Below are positions 26,555 through 33,642 of a stretch of 64,000 nucleotides of DNA, piece after piece. The DNA lies in the IMG/VR virus record IMGVR_UViG_3300021197_001489, positions 248,001 through 312,000 of that record; one strand, written 5' to 3'. The notes beneath the pieces are model-generated. The model was not told the DNA's origin. It saw nothing but the letters and a program-made list of their open reading frames with translations, and made no database searches. Every line of letters starts with the position of its first letter. The stretch's first letter is position 1. The position numbers were made by a program, and so were the translations under genes. The stretch is from a virus.

Positions 26555-27577
26555 ATGGCTGCTCGCGTAGGCTTTTGCTGCAAGTATCTGCATCCAGATC
26601 AGACACAAAAGAAAAAAGTCCTAATGGAGATCCAGCAACAGCGTACAGAAAAATGTACCACTGTTGCGTGGCTTAAACGGCAGACTCGTGAAGTTGCTGA
26701 ACAGCGTTTGTATGACATCATGCAACACAACATGCAAAGCGCGGCCAACTTGGTTGAGTATGTAGGACGCCTTGAGCCAGGATTGCGAATGGTGCGACTG
26801 GGCAGCAATCAATTGCCCATGTACACACAGCCAGACTTCAGTTACTTTTGGCAACAACCTGATATCAAAGTTGAATTGGCAAAAGGTTACGCACAAGTAG
26901 GCAAACTTGCACGACAGTGGGATGTGCGCCTAAGTTTTCACCCTGGACAGTTTTGCGTATTAGCCAGTGACAGTGAAGATATCGTAAATAGAAGCATAGA
27001 GGAGTTTGAATATCATGTTGACATGGTCAGATGGATGGGCTTCGGCCGTAAATTCCAAGACTTCAAGTGTAATGTCCACATCAGCGGTCGCCAGGGTCCA
27101 GCCGGTATCCAACGAGTCCTCCCAAGACTATCTCCAGAAGCGCGAAACTGCATTACTATTGAGAATGACGAGATGTCGCACGGTCTCGACGCATCGCTTG
27201 AGCTCAGCAAAGACGTCGCCCTCGTTCTTGATATACACCACCACTGGGTCCGTACCGGTGAATACATCGAGGCCACCGACGATAGAGTTCTTCGCGTAAT
27301 TGATAGCTGGCGCGGTATACGCCCAGCATTGCATTACTCAGTATCACGTGAAGACATACTGGTTGATCACGATCCTAATGTGCGTCCAGATATGGAAAGT
27401 TTACTCGCAGCAGGCTTCAAGAAACAAAAACTTAGAGCGCACAGTGACTTCTACTGGAATCATGCAGTCAACGAATGGGCTGCAACATTTGCCAAAGATT
27501 TTGACATACAATGTGAGAGCAAGTGCAAGAATCTTGCCAGTCATGCATTCCACAATAACTATATTAAAGGAGACTAA
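26555..27577 (+). CDS. uvsE: UV damage endonuclease (UVDE)
   Basis: A 340-residue TIM-barrel repair nuclease that nicks 5' of UV photoproducts. Metal and catalytic residues of the family are visible: SFHPGQFCVL (~res 129), CNVHISG (~res 172), TIENDE (~res 203), DIHHHW (~res 229), LHYS (~res 259) and RAHSDFYW (~res 288). Marine surface phages often carry such repair enzymes. Codon use changes abruptly inside the gene: bases ~27040-27310 are rich in C-ending codons (CTC, GTC, GCC, ATC), unlike the flanking AT-rich parts, which points to a recombined segment. Confidence 0.93.
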   Translation: MAARVGFCCKYLHPDQTQKKKVLMEIQQQRTEKCTTVAWLKRQTREVAEQRLYDIMQHNMQSAANLVEYVGRLEPGLRMVRLGSNQLPMYTQPDFSYFWQQPDIKVELAKGYAQVGKLARQWDVRLSFHPGQFCVLASDSEDIVNRSIEEFEYHVDMVRWMGFGRKFQDFKCNVHISGRQGPAGIQRVLPRLSPEARNCITIENDEMSHGLDASLELSKDVALVLDIHHHWVRTGEYIEATDDRVLRVIDSWRGIRPALHYSVSREDILVDHDPNVRPDMESLLAAGFKKQKLRAHSDFYWNHAVNEWAATFAKDFDIQCESKCKNLASHAFHNNYIKGD

Positions 27578-27578
27578 A

Positions 27579-27770
27579 ATGCGTCAATCAACTGAACATG
27601 TGTTTCACAACAAGTTTACCAGAATTTCAGACCTCATGCATCGCTATCGTGCAGAAGGTGTAAAAGACGGAGGCAGACCAGCAGCAGAGTACCGTGGTGC
27701 TCGCAGGAATACAGCACGGTTAAGTTATAGAATTGCCAAAAAAGCTGTTAAAGCTGAATATCAAGAATAA
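27579..27770 (+). CDS. Small basic hypothetical protein
   Basis: A 63-residue basic protein (KFTRISDLMHRYRAEGVKDG, RGARRNTARLSYRIAKKAVK). Start behind AAAGGAG, one base after the uvsE stop. Its C-terminal end overlaps the convergent gene at 27748. The charge suggests nucleic-acid binding, unproven. Confidence 0.72.
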   Translation: MRQSTEHVFHNKFTRISDLMHRYRAEGVKDGGRPAAEYRGARRNTARLSYRIAKKAVKAEYQE

Positions 27771-27972
27771 ACTGATCACTGGGTTTTGTGTTATCATATT
27801 CGATGCACTTCACCCGCATTAGGCCGTTGCTTAAACCTTTCCACGAACCATCTGTGGTTAGATTAGCGGCGGCTTTTTCACATTTTTGCAACGTATTAAA
27901 TGTCAAAAACTCTGGATGCGGTATCCAAACTCCTGGTGCTGCCAATACAAACACCACTAGTGCGTACATCAC
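27748..27972 (-). CDS. Small exported two-cysteine protein
   Basis: A 74-residue protein with a signal-like start (MMYALVVFVLAAPGVW), then FLTFNTLQKCEKAAANL and LMRVKCIEYDN. Same design as the proteins at 15453, 16274, 19204 and 28587, but on the minus strand. It lies three bases downstream of the DUF1353 gene and likely shares its late promoter. Confidence 0.75.
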   Translation of the reverse strand: MMYALVVFVLAAPGVWIPHPEFLTFNTLQKCEKAAANLTTDGSWKGLSNGLMRVKCIEYDNTKPSDQFILDIQL

Positions 27973-27975
27973 GTG

Positions 27976-28461
27976 TTAGATATTATCTTTGTTTGCAACA
28001 ATACTTCCGTTGCCAAACAAATCAACTGCTTTCCAGCTTAGATAAATCTTGTATCCAGGAACCTTTGGATCAGCATCTCGCATTCCTTCTAAGAAAACTT
28101 TGTCTGACGCAACTTTTGCAGTCTTTACTAGATCGCTATCTTGGGCATCGCCTTTATTCCAACGGTACTGCCTTATAGTTTTGTATAGTAGGTCGTGTAT
28201 TATAGCTGCTCTAGCAACGTCAAATGGTGCAATTAACCACCACATCATCCTTGGCACACTTGCTAAGTCAGTAACGAATCCTGATGGCACTGTAATAGTT
28301 TCAGTTTTGTTGTTTTCTCTTTTAACTTTGACACCTACACCCTTGAGTGCATCAATTTCATCTACTGTAAGTGCAGATGTTGTATAAGATAGATCTCTGC
28401 CAAGTGTCCACTTTCTAGGTGGATTAAACTCAGCCATAATTTTATTATTAAATTGTCCCAT
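27976..28461 (-). CDS. DUF1353 family protein
   Basis: A 161-residue protein with the family core VPSGFVTDLASVPRMMWWLI and ARAAIIHDLLYKT (conserved Asp, His, Asp). DUF1353 occurs in phages and prophages; its function is not established, but the conserved D/H residues suggest a metal enzyme. Start at 28461 or at the second Met (residue 9). A perfect TATAAATA late box lies 19 bases upstream on the minus strand. Confidence 0.85.
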   Translation of the reverse strand: MGQFNNKIMAEFNPPRKWTLGRDLSYTTSALTVDEIDALKGVGVKVKRENNKTETITVPSGFVTDLASVPRMMWWLIAPFDVARAAIIHDLLYKTIRQYRWNKGDAQDSDLVKTAKVASDKVFLEGMRDADPKVPGYKIYLSWKAVDLFGNGSIVANKDNI

Positions 28462-28479
28462 GTATAGCTCCTTGTGGTG

Positions 28480-28487
28480 TATTTATA
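28480..28487 (-). promoter_or_regulatory. T4-type late promoter box (minus strand)
   Basis: Reads TATAAATA on the minus strand, followed by CACCACAAGGAGC and the DUF1353 start. Identical to the T4 late consensus. Confidence 0.7.
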
Positions 28488-28519
28488 AACCAAAATAGCT
28501 ATTTCGGTAAAGCCATTTA

Positions 28520-28547
28520 TAGACTTTTGGTAAAACGATGCTATACT
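28520..28547 (+). promoter_or_regulatory. Sigma70-like promoter with extended -10
   Basis: TAGACT at 28520-28525, 16-nt spacer, TGC-TATACT ending at 28547. An ACCAAAA/TTTTGGT inverted repeat (28489-28495 and 28525-28531) overlaps the -35 region and lies between it and the divergent late box. Confidence 0.55.
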
Positions 28548-28586
28548 TAAATAGTAAGTAAAACACTTTACCAATTGGAGGCAAAT

Positions 28587-28871
28587 ATGGTAGGGACTTT
28601 TATGTTGCTGTTTAATCTAACAGTAAGCGGACCAAGCGGTGCCGCAGGCGATGAGATCATAAATGTGTACAGCAAAAGATTTGATACACAGATCAAATGC
28701 GAACAGTTTTTAGATGATTATGAATGGCTGATTCGCAGCAAAGGCGTTAGTGCATTTCAAGACATGCTGAAAAAAGGTTACAGTGTAAAACTAAACAGTG
28801 TAACCTGTGATACACCAGCGGAAGCAGCAAGTGTGTCTAAAGCAATTACTCAAAACATGGGTCGTGGATAA
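28587..28871 (+). CDS. Small exported two-cysteine protein
   Basis: A 94-residue protein. ATG 28587 is chosen because TTGGAGG precedes it by six bases; the TTG at 28575 is part of that ribosome site. Hydrophobic start (MVGTFMLLFNLTVSG), then RFDTQIKCEQFLDDYEW and NSVTCDTPAEAAS. Largest member of the two-Cys set. Its stop overlaps the next start (ATAATG). Function unknown. Confidence 0.78.
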   Translation: MVGTFMLLFNLTVSGPSGAAGDEIINVYSKRFDTQIKCEQFLDDYEWLIRSKGVSAFQDMLKKGYSVKLNSVTCDTPAEAASVSKAITQNMGRG

Positions 28872-29671
28872 TGAAACGTTTACTACAAACTGTTGCAATG
28901 ATGTCTTGTTTAAGCTCGCCAGTTGCAGCTGAGCAGTGGGACGGAACTTGGCCGCCCCCAGAAGTGATTCGCACTGAAGATCTGATTCTTGGCGGACTGC
29001 TTATGAACTTTCTTGATCAGTTCAACGAAGAGAAAAAGTTTGAAAAACAGCGCAGGCAACCAATATACACTGCACCTGATGCAAACAATCTCAATACCAG
29101 TGGTATGAACACAGCATACAACAGCTACAAACAGCAAGCAAATGCTGGCGATGAACAGATAAAAGGATTGCTTTCTGGTTATCCGCACCGTGCATACAGA
29201 GTAAGCATGCGAAATGCTACCTACAACATGCAGAACCGTGACATGATTGTGAATGTAAACTTTGTTGTAAGTTGGAACCCTAGCTTTTTAGCCGAACTAA
29301 ACCACACACTGTTGCAAACTGGCACCAATACTGCTAGTCCAACACACTGGGCATTTGTTAACACTTCGCACAGTCAAGACAGAACGGGCAAGAAATATCG
29401 GTTCGATCAAACACGCGGTGACTTGTTGATTAATACACTGTATCGGGCAGGCCCTCAAATACAGGTGCTAGCAGGCGGAAGAAGTCTGGGTTGCTGGGAT
29501 ATTCCTGAGCTTAGTGGACGTTCAAACAGTGCCACAGGTATGGTACAAACGACCCGTAACGGAGTAACATTTAAGACTTGGATGGAGTTACAGAGCAGTA
29601 TCAGTTTTGCAGTGCAAACGCCACCTGATAATGTTCAATTGAGAGTTGTGAACCAGAACTTATGCCTCTAG
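28871..29671 (+). CDS. Secreted hypothetical protein
   Basis: A 266-residue protein with a signal peptide (MKRLLQTVAMMSCLSSPVAA, cut before EQWDGTW). The mature part has a helical N-terminal region and a beta-rich C-terminal domain with two Cys (SLGCWDIPEL and NQNLCL). Coupled to the two-Cys gene upstream. No family recognised. Its end overlaps the convergent gene by four bases. Confidence 0.78.
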   Translation: MKRLLQTVAMMSCLSSPVAAEQWDGTWPPPEVIRTEDLILGGLLMNFLDQFNEEKKFEKQRRQPIYTAPDANNLNTSGMNTAYNSYKQQANAGDEQIKGLLSGYPHRAYRVSMRNATYNMQNRDMIVNVNFVVSWNPSFLAELNHTLLQTGTNTASPTHWAFVNTSHSQDRTGKKYRFDQTRGDLLINTLYRAGPQIQVLAGGRSLGCWDIPELSGRSNSATGMVQTTRNGVTFKTWMELQSSISFAVQTPPDNVQLRVVNQNLCL

Positions 29672-31203
29672 GTTCTGCGTTCACGGCCTAAGGCCTTGCT
29701 ATCAAGGTCTCCACCACGAGGCTGAGCTTTGACATCACTTGTTTGTGTGCCGGGCTCAGCCTTTTTCACTGGCTGATTATCAGGAATGTCTGTACTAATA
29801 TCGGCAATCTCTGTTTCTTCATCAGTTGCGCCATTTTTAAGAACTTTGAATACCAAGTTGCCTTTGCCTTGCGTACTCATATAACTCTTAGCAGCACTCA
29901 TTAACACACCACTGACAGTTTTGCTTGGATACACACACTGGAATGGTTTTACATTAATAGTATCTTCGGTGTTTGTGCTAAGTGTGTACATCTGTACCAA
30001 TGCACTGTGATTCAGTATATCACTGGCTGCTTCACTGAAGTTGGTATCGTCATTTACTATATCGCATATAGGATATGCAATTGCACTTAGCATATGTTCA
30101 ATTGGAATAATTCTAGTCATGTCACGTGCTTTGCGTCCATTGTATAGTTCTTGAAGTTTGTCACTTTTAAGCACACTCATTACGTCATCATCTGGACCTA
30201 GGCCTTTTAGTTCTTTGACTTGCGTTTTTTCATCAGGGGTAATAAATCCAAATGCAATACCAAGATTCAATGGTCCATCAGTGTGACCACCATTTTTGAT
30301 TATTTCCATTATGCTAATCGCTTCTTGATATTTTTCTACTAGACGTTTGCCTTCTGGAGCCTCGCGTAAATCTTGCACACTTTTAAGCAAGTTGATAACA
30401 CTGGCCATTGCTCCTGCTTGAGCTTTTGAAGATATTTTTATTTGCTTCCCATCTGGATTGATTAGCAAACTGTCAAACAATCCATCTGTGGTACCGGCAT
30501 TGAAACTGATAACACAACTACTATAGCCTGATCCACTGAAGAAAATATCTTCAGCTTCAGCAGCATTGCCGTCTGTGTTCTTGCCCAGGATCAATGCCAT
30601 TGGCTGAAGCATTTCACAAAAGTAATTTGAAAATGCTTCTGGATTCATATTGCCTCTTGGGATCTCCATTGGAAAGTCATTGGCCATAAAGTAATCTGTA
30701 GCAGCAACTTCGTCTGAATCTTCGCCAAACTTGGCAACAATCTGTTTGCGTATACTGTCTGGTGTTTGACTTTGTAAATCTGTGAGTATTTCAGTTGGCT
30801 TGTAACCCGAGTTTTCTTTGACAGCAGCTTTGCTTTGGTACTTGAAGCCACCAGGTAAATCGTTAGGGAATCTGTTTAGTGATCTGTTTGGATTAATCTT
30901 TTGAAACCATCTACCAACTACAAAGTCCTTGCCTGCTGCGTCTACAAAACGTGCCAGTCCAAATGCTTTGTTTGAACCTTGACTGTTTGCCCATTGTATC
31001 TCTGTGTCAGAAATCCCCAACTGTGCAGTCAAATCCAGCAGTGCAGCGTTCATTGCGTCTGCGTCCTCATAACCGTCTTTTTCTGGAAAAAAGTCTAAAC
31101 TTTGAAAGGTTAATACGTCACCTTCAGGATTAGCAAATTTTTCGCCCGGTTTACGGTTCGCTAGACCCACTCCTTCAGCAATGATTTCTACATATTCTCT
31201 CAT
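29668..31203 (-). CDS. Large hypothetical phage protein, possible nuclease-like core
   Basis: A 511-residue soluble protein. The central segment GTTDGLFDSLLINPDG, then KQIKISSKAQAGAM has the spacing of a PD-(D/E)xK-type core (acidic residue, then ...-ISSK), and the flanks are helical; this is a weak pattern call. The C-terminal ~50 residues are Pro/Asp/Lys-rich and disordered. I associate this type with marine T4-like phages but know no function. It has a 126-base upstream gap, shared with the divergent small membrane gene. Confidence 0.75.
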   Translation of the reverse strand: MREYVEIIAEGVGLANRKPGEKFANPEGDVLTFQSLDFFPEKDGYEDADAMNAALLDLTAQLGISDTEIQWANSQGSNKAFGLARFVDAAGKDFVVGRWFQKINPNRSLNRFPNDLPGGFKYQSKAAVKENSGYKPTEILTDLQSQTPDSIRKQIVAKFGEDSDEVAATDYFMANDFPMEIPRGNMNPEAFSNYFCEMLQPMALILGKNTDGNAAEAEDIFFSGSGYSSCVISFNAGTTDGLFDSLLINPDGKQIKISSKAQAGAMASVINLLKSVQDLREAPEGKRLVEKYQEAISIMEIIKNGGHTDGPLNLGIAFGFITPDEKTQVKELKGLGPDDDVMSVLKSDKLQELYNGRKARDMTRIIPIEHMLSAIAYPICDIVNDDTNFSEAASDILNHSALVQMYTLSTNTEDTINVKPFQCVYPSKTVSGVLMSAAKSYMSTQGKGNLVFKVLKNGATDEETEIADISTDIPDNQPVKKAEPGTQTSDVKAQPRGGDLDSKALGRERRT

Positions 31204-31270
31204 GGATACCTCAATTTTCTTAGTGTCGTATTACTTATCAAAAAACTCGTTATAATGCATAGATCTCCGA

Positions 31271-31279
31271 CTCTAAATA
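31271..31279 (+). promoter_or_regulatory. Possible late promoter box
   Basis: CTCTAAATA, a weaker match to TATAAATA, 50 bases upstream of the small membrane protein gene at 31330. Confidence 0.35.
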
Positions 31280-31329
31280 ATATACTGGCCGAGCAGTTAT
31301 AGGTCAGTTTAACAAAAGGAGGTTTCCAA

Positions 31330-31563
31330 ATGGATATCTTAAAATCAATCCAAGGATGGGCAAGTGCTCTAACAGAAGTGGCAGTATCGTTACTTGCTTT
31401 AGGCATTACACTTGAAGTCTTAGTAGGCGGAAAGAATGTACCATTCTGGCCAGACATTACAATTATAGGTAATGTAACTGACATCATCACAGCATTGTCA
31501 GCCCAGGGACTAGTAGGTCTAGTTGCTGTTTGGGTACTATATTCAATTTACAACAAAAAGTAA
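31330..31563 (+). CDS. Small two-span membrane protein
   Basis: A 77-residue protein with two membrane helices (LTEVAVSLLALGITLEVLVG and GLVGLVAVWVLYSIYN) separated by a short loop with NVPFWPDITIIGNV. Behind an excellent AAAGGAGG site and closed by a strong terminator, it is a monocistronic, probably strongly expressed gene. Size and topology would fit a holin, but nothing confirms this. Confidence 0.8.
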   Translation: MDILKSIQGWASALTEVAVSLLALGITLEVLVGGKNVPFWPDITIIGNVTDIITALSAQGLVGLVAVWVLYSIYNKK

Positions 31564-31586
31564 TCTATTATAGCTACTCTCTTAAG

Positions 31587-31636
31587 GAGTAGTGAGACCT
31601 ATTCTTGCGGATCCGGTTTCACTACTCTTTTTTTTA
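31587..31636 (+). terminator. Strong rho-independent terminator
   Basis: GAGTAGTGAGACC (31587-31599) pairs with GGTTTCACTACTC (31615-31627) in a 13-bp stem with one G-U pair, followed by an eight-T run. It ends the small membrane gene and separates it from convergent minus-strand ORFs. Confidence 0.92.
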
Positions 31637-31807
31637 TTAACGGCAACTGAATCCGTTTACTTCTGCAGTTAAACGCTTCTCAAGTTCTGCTACTGTGTAA
31701 CTTGCTTCACGGTACTTTAGTGGCTGTCCCATCGGGACGCCGGCCCACGAGCCAGTTTTTGCATTTGTAAAGTTCATTTTAAAAATATTCTTAAGCAGTT
31801 TAGTCAT
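31637..31807 (-). CDS. Small hypothetical protein
   Basis: A 56-residue ORF (MTKLLKNIFKMNFTNAKTGS start; EVNGFSCR end) behind TGGAGAAA. Its start overlaps the stop of the tiny upstream ORF (ATGACTAA). Last of five overlapping minus-strand small ORFs in 31637-32285. Function unknown. Confidence 0.65.
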   Translation of the reverse strand: MTKLLKNIFKMNFTNAKTGSWAGVPMGQPLKYREASYTVAELEKRLTAEVNGFSCR

Positions 31808-31859
31808 TGTTTTTCTCCATGATAATTTTTTGCAATCTGCTGATTGTTTTCGGATTCAT
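31800..31859 (-). CDS. 19-residue peptide ORF
   Basis: MNPKTISRLQKIIMEKNND. It starts at an ATG overlapping the stop of the upstream ORF (ATGA), has GGGAGA as ribosome site, and its stop overlaps the downstream start. Very short, but the coupled layout argues that it is translated, at least to couple its neighbours. Confidence 0.45.
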   Translation of the reverse strand: MNPKTISRLQKIIMEKNND

Positions 31860-32029
31860 TTTGTATCTCCCATCATTAAATTTCTTGCTTCTTGGTAATA
31901 ACCCATTTGTGCTAGTGCGCTTGCAGCTCTTGCTCTGCCTATACTTTCAGTTATTTCCATACATTTTTCCAGTGTGTTTTCTACTGCATCACAAAATGTG
32001 CAGTATGTTTGTGTTAATACATGTGCCAT
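31856..32029 (-). CDS. Small hypothetical protein with CxxC
   Basis: A 57-residue ORF reading MAHVLTQTYCTFCDAVENTL, then EKCMEITES. The CTFC pair plus a third Cys could bind metal or iron-sulfur. It overlaps the upstream ORF stop (one base) and the downstream start (ATGA). Function unknown. Confidence 0.65.
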   Translation of the reverse strand: MAHVLTQTYCTFCDAVENTLEKCMEITESIGRARAASALAQMGYYQEARNLMMGDTK

Positions 32030-32205
32030 TAATAATTAATTCCTTTAATTGGTGTTTTGCCTGTTGACATTAGGTGTTGGTATGCCCATTCCCAGTCAGC
32101 GCCATATTCTGTTTTTGCCCAGCATAACATTTGCTGGTCATATTGTTGTCTATTGCGTGATCCAAAAACCACACGTAGACTTGCAAATAACTTTTCAGTC
32201 ATCAT
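32029..32205 (-). CDS. Small hypothetical protein
   Basis: A 58-residue ORF (MMTEKLFASLRVVFGSRNRQ; then MLCWAKTEYGADWEWAYQHL). AAGGAG precedes the ATG pair. The Trp-rich middle suggests a compact helical fold. Function unknown. Confidence 0.68.
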   Translation of the reverse strand: MMTEKLFASLRVVFGSRNRQQYDQQMLCWAKTEYGADWEWAYQHLMSTGKTPIKGINY

Positions 32206-32285
32206 CTTTCTCCTTGATGTAATTTTTGCTTGAGGAAAGCAATACCGCGGTCTTTTCCGCCGTCAGTAGTCTTTGCTACCGTCAT
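32202..32285 (-). CDS. 27-residue peptide ORF
   Basis: MTVAKTTDGGKDRGIAFLKQ followed by seven residues; its stop overlaps the next start (ATGATG). The ribosome site is weak and the coding region is more GC-rich than its surroundings, so this is the least certain of the set. Confidence 0.35.
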   Translation of the reverse strand: MTVAKTTDGGKDRGIAFLKQKLHQGER

Positions 32286-32456
32286 CTGCTTTTAAGGCGC
32301 GAGCCGCCCTAGTCTTTCCCAGTGCCACTCATTTTTTCGGAGCTGAGGTCGCTCTTTTAATAAACTTATTTATCGAATAGTACAGCGATGCTTACGTTTT
32401 TTCGCGGTTCTGCGTTAAAATAACGCAGGTTTTTGCAACCAAAAGGCATTTTCTGG
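32286..32456. other. Non-coding gap between divergent gene clusters
   Basis: About 170 bases without a supported gene. It holds a GC-rich stretch (GGCGCGAGCCGCCC near 32296), an A/T-rich part with TTATTTAT (32367-32374, ATAAATAA on the minus strand) and the CTGCGTTA/TAACGCAG hairpin at 32410. It probably contains the regulatory region for the minus-strand small ORFs. Confidence 0.5.
32410..32434 (+). terminator. Hairpin with T-run upstream of an early promoter
   Basis: CTGCGTTA, loop AAA, TAACGCAG, then GTTTTT. A plus-strand terminator placed 23 bases ahead of the early promoter at 32457, so it would insulate that promoter from read-through. Confidence 0.7.
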
Positions 32457-32484
32457 TTGACCTTTGATCTATATGTGTTATACT
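32457..32484 (+). promoter_or_regulatory. Early-type promoter with conserved leader
   Basis: TTGACC (32457-32462), 16-nt spacer, extended -10 TGT-TATACT ending at 32484, then GTATGTACAGTTAG and AAACAAGGAG. ACTGTA-TG-TACAGT forms a palindrome across the start point. Confidence 0.88.
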
Positions 32485-32514
32485 GTATGTACAGTTAGAA
32501 ACAAGGAGAAGCAA

Positions 32515-32763
32515 ATGATTAATTATATTGGTGCAAAAAACGGCGGTATTGAAATGTCAGACAGCAACAGTGTTGTTGGATTTTCTGATACTGCACAAGG
32601 CATTGCAAATATCATTTGCAAATACGGCTTGGATCGCAATGTGTATGGTAGTTCAACCATGGACTTTGCTGACGAAGAAGGCTTTGATCACTATGATGGC
32701 GCAAAGAATCTATGGGATCAAGCAGTTGATATCTATAACTGGAACGTAAACAAAGTAGCATAA
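32515..32763 (+). CDS. Early small hypothetical protein
   Basis: An 82-residue acidic protein starting MINYIGAKNGGIEMSDSNSV behind AAGGAG, directly after an early promoter. No motif recognised. First gene of an early-type cluster of five small ORFs running to 33463; such genes in phages often target host functions. Confidence 0.78.
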   Translation: MINYIGAKNGGIEMSDSNSVVGFSDTAQGIANIICKYGLDRNVYGSSTMDFADEEGFDHYDGAKNLWDQAVDIYNWNVNKVA

Positions 32764-32772
32764 GGAGTCGAT

Positions 32773-32865
32773 ATGTTTGTTGAATATATGGTTACCATGA
32801 TTGGCGGTTCAGCATTGATTTGTTCGCTTGATTATTTCACCGGAGCATTTGGAGTGATAGTATGA
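32773..32865 (+). CDS. 30-residue membrane peptide
   Basis: MFVEYMVTMIGGSALICSLD then YFTGAFGVIV. Behind TAAGGAG; its stop overlaps the next start (ATGA). One hydrophobic helix. Function unknown. Confidence 0.5.
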   Translation: MFVEYMVTMIGGSALICSLDYFTGAFGVIV

Positions 32866-33038
32866 ATGAAATTCTAAAAGATATCGAAACACTTTCTGTA
32901 ATCAAAGAAGCAGTCCAACTAGGTGCTGACAAGGAACAGATTATCAAAGTGTTGGAAAGCAGTATCCGCTGTAAAGAATTTGAAATTGCAAATTTTGAAC
33001 ATCAGCTAGAGATGGAGTTTGAAAATGGGTCGCACTAG
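32862..33038 (+). CDS. Small helical hypothetical protein
   Basis: A 58-residue helical protein (MNEILKDIETLSVIKEAVQL start) with a charged coil. Start overlaps the previous stop, and its 3' end overlaps the next gene by 14 bases. Function unknown. Confidence 0.65.
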   Translation: MNEILKDIETLSVIKEAVQLGADKEQIIKVLESSIRCKEFEIANFEHQLEMEFENGSH

Positions 33039-33243
33039 ACAGGAATGCATTGAGCAGTTGGAAGAACTGGAAACCTGGATGGATGAAATGTTTTCGCAGG
33101 TTGAGCGCAAAGTTGAATGGTCAATGAGTGACTACATGAACAGTGAAGATGCAAAGTCACTGTGTTCTCCGTTTTACTCAGGATTGAATCACTTGGGCAT
33201 GAAGATTACTGAACTACGCCAGCAAGTGCAAGTAAATGGATAG
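33025..33243 (+). CDS. Small helical hypothetical protein
   Basis: A 72-residue protein, MGRTRQECIEQLEELETWMD at the start. ATG 33025 has GGAG eight bases upstream and is preferred to the TTG at 33019. Mostly helical, acidic. Overlaps the next gene by eight bases. Confidence 0.68.
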   Translation: MGRTRQECIEQLEELETWMDEMFSQVERKVEWSMSDYMNSEDAKSLCSPFYSGLNHLGMKITELRQQVQVNG

Positions 33244-33463
33244 TGTGCTAAAATGGGTTGCCACTAGTATACTGTGTGTAGGCAGTTACATTGTGAGTGC
33301 GCATCCCGAAGCATACCCACTGGGTCCACTTGTGTTGTTCACTGGTGGACTTGTGTGGCTTGTGGTTAGTGTAATGTGGCGTGAACGTGCGCTTATTATC
33401 ACCAATGGTGTTATGTGCAGCATTACTGTATTTGGATTGGCCAAATACTACGGTTACATTTAA
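33236..33463 (+). CDS. Small membrane protein
   Basis: A 75-residue protein with two to three membrane segments (VATSILCVGSYIVSA; GPLVLFTGGLVWLVVSVMW; ALIITNGVMCSITVFGLA). It ends the early small-gene cluster. Function unknown. Confidence 0.7.
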   Translation: MDSVLKWVATSILCVGSYIVSAHPEAYPLGPLVLFTGGLVWLVVSVMWRERALIITNGVMCSITVFGLAKYYGYI

Positions 33464-33473
33464 CCAAAAACAA

Positions 33474-33502
33474 TTGACGAGCTCTTCGATGTACTGTAAA
33501 CT
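33474..33502 (+). promoter_or_regulatory. Sigma70-like promoter ahead of a structured RNA
   Basis: TTGACG (33474-33479), 17-nt spacer, TAAACT (33497-33502). Followed by a palindromic AACTGTATACATTG stretch like the early-promoter operators, then the hairpin element at 33557. Confidence 0.5.
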
Positions 33503-33556
33503 GTATACATTGTTCGAAATAGGCTTTCTAGTAGATCGGACATTGAGTCGCTGTCA

Positions 33557-33616
33557 ATTCCCAAAGACACCTCAAGGAGGGCATGCTGCGGGAGTGTGCC
33601 TTCCTTCTTTGGGAAT
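33557..33616 (+). ncRNA. Structured RNA element (leader or small RNA candidate)
   Basis: Outer helix ATTCCCAAAG/CTTTGGGAAT (33557-33566 with 33607-33616, 10 bp) stacked on inner helix AAGGAGGGCA/TGCCTTCCTT (33574-33583 with 33597-33606, one G-U), with a 7-nt bulge on the 5' side and a 13-nt G-rich loop. It lies in a 179-base gap, behind its own promoter and 26 bases before the next gene. There is no T-run, so it is not a simple terminator. It contains an anti-SD-like/SD-like AAGGAGG buried in the stem. Confidence 0.55.
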
Positions 33617-33642
33617 AAGTATTTAAAATAAAGGAATAGTAA

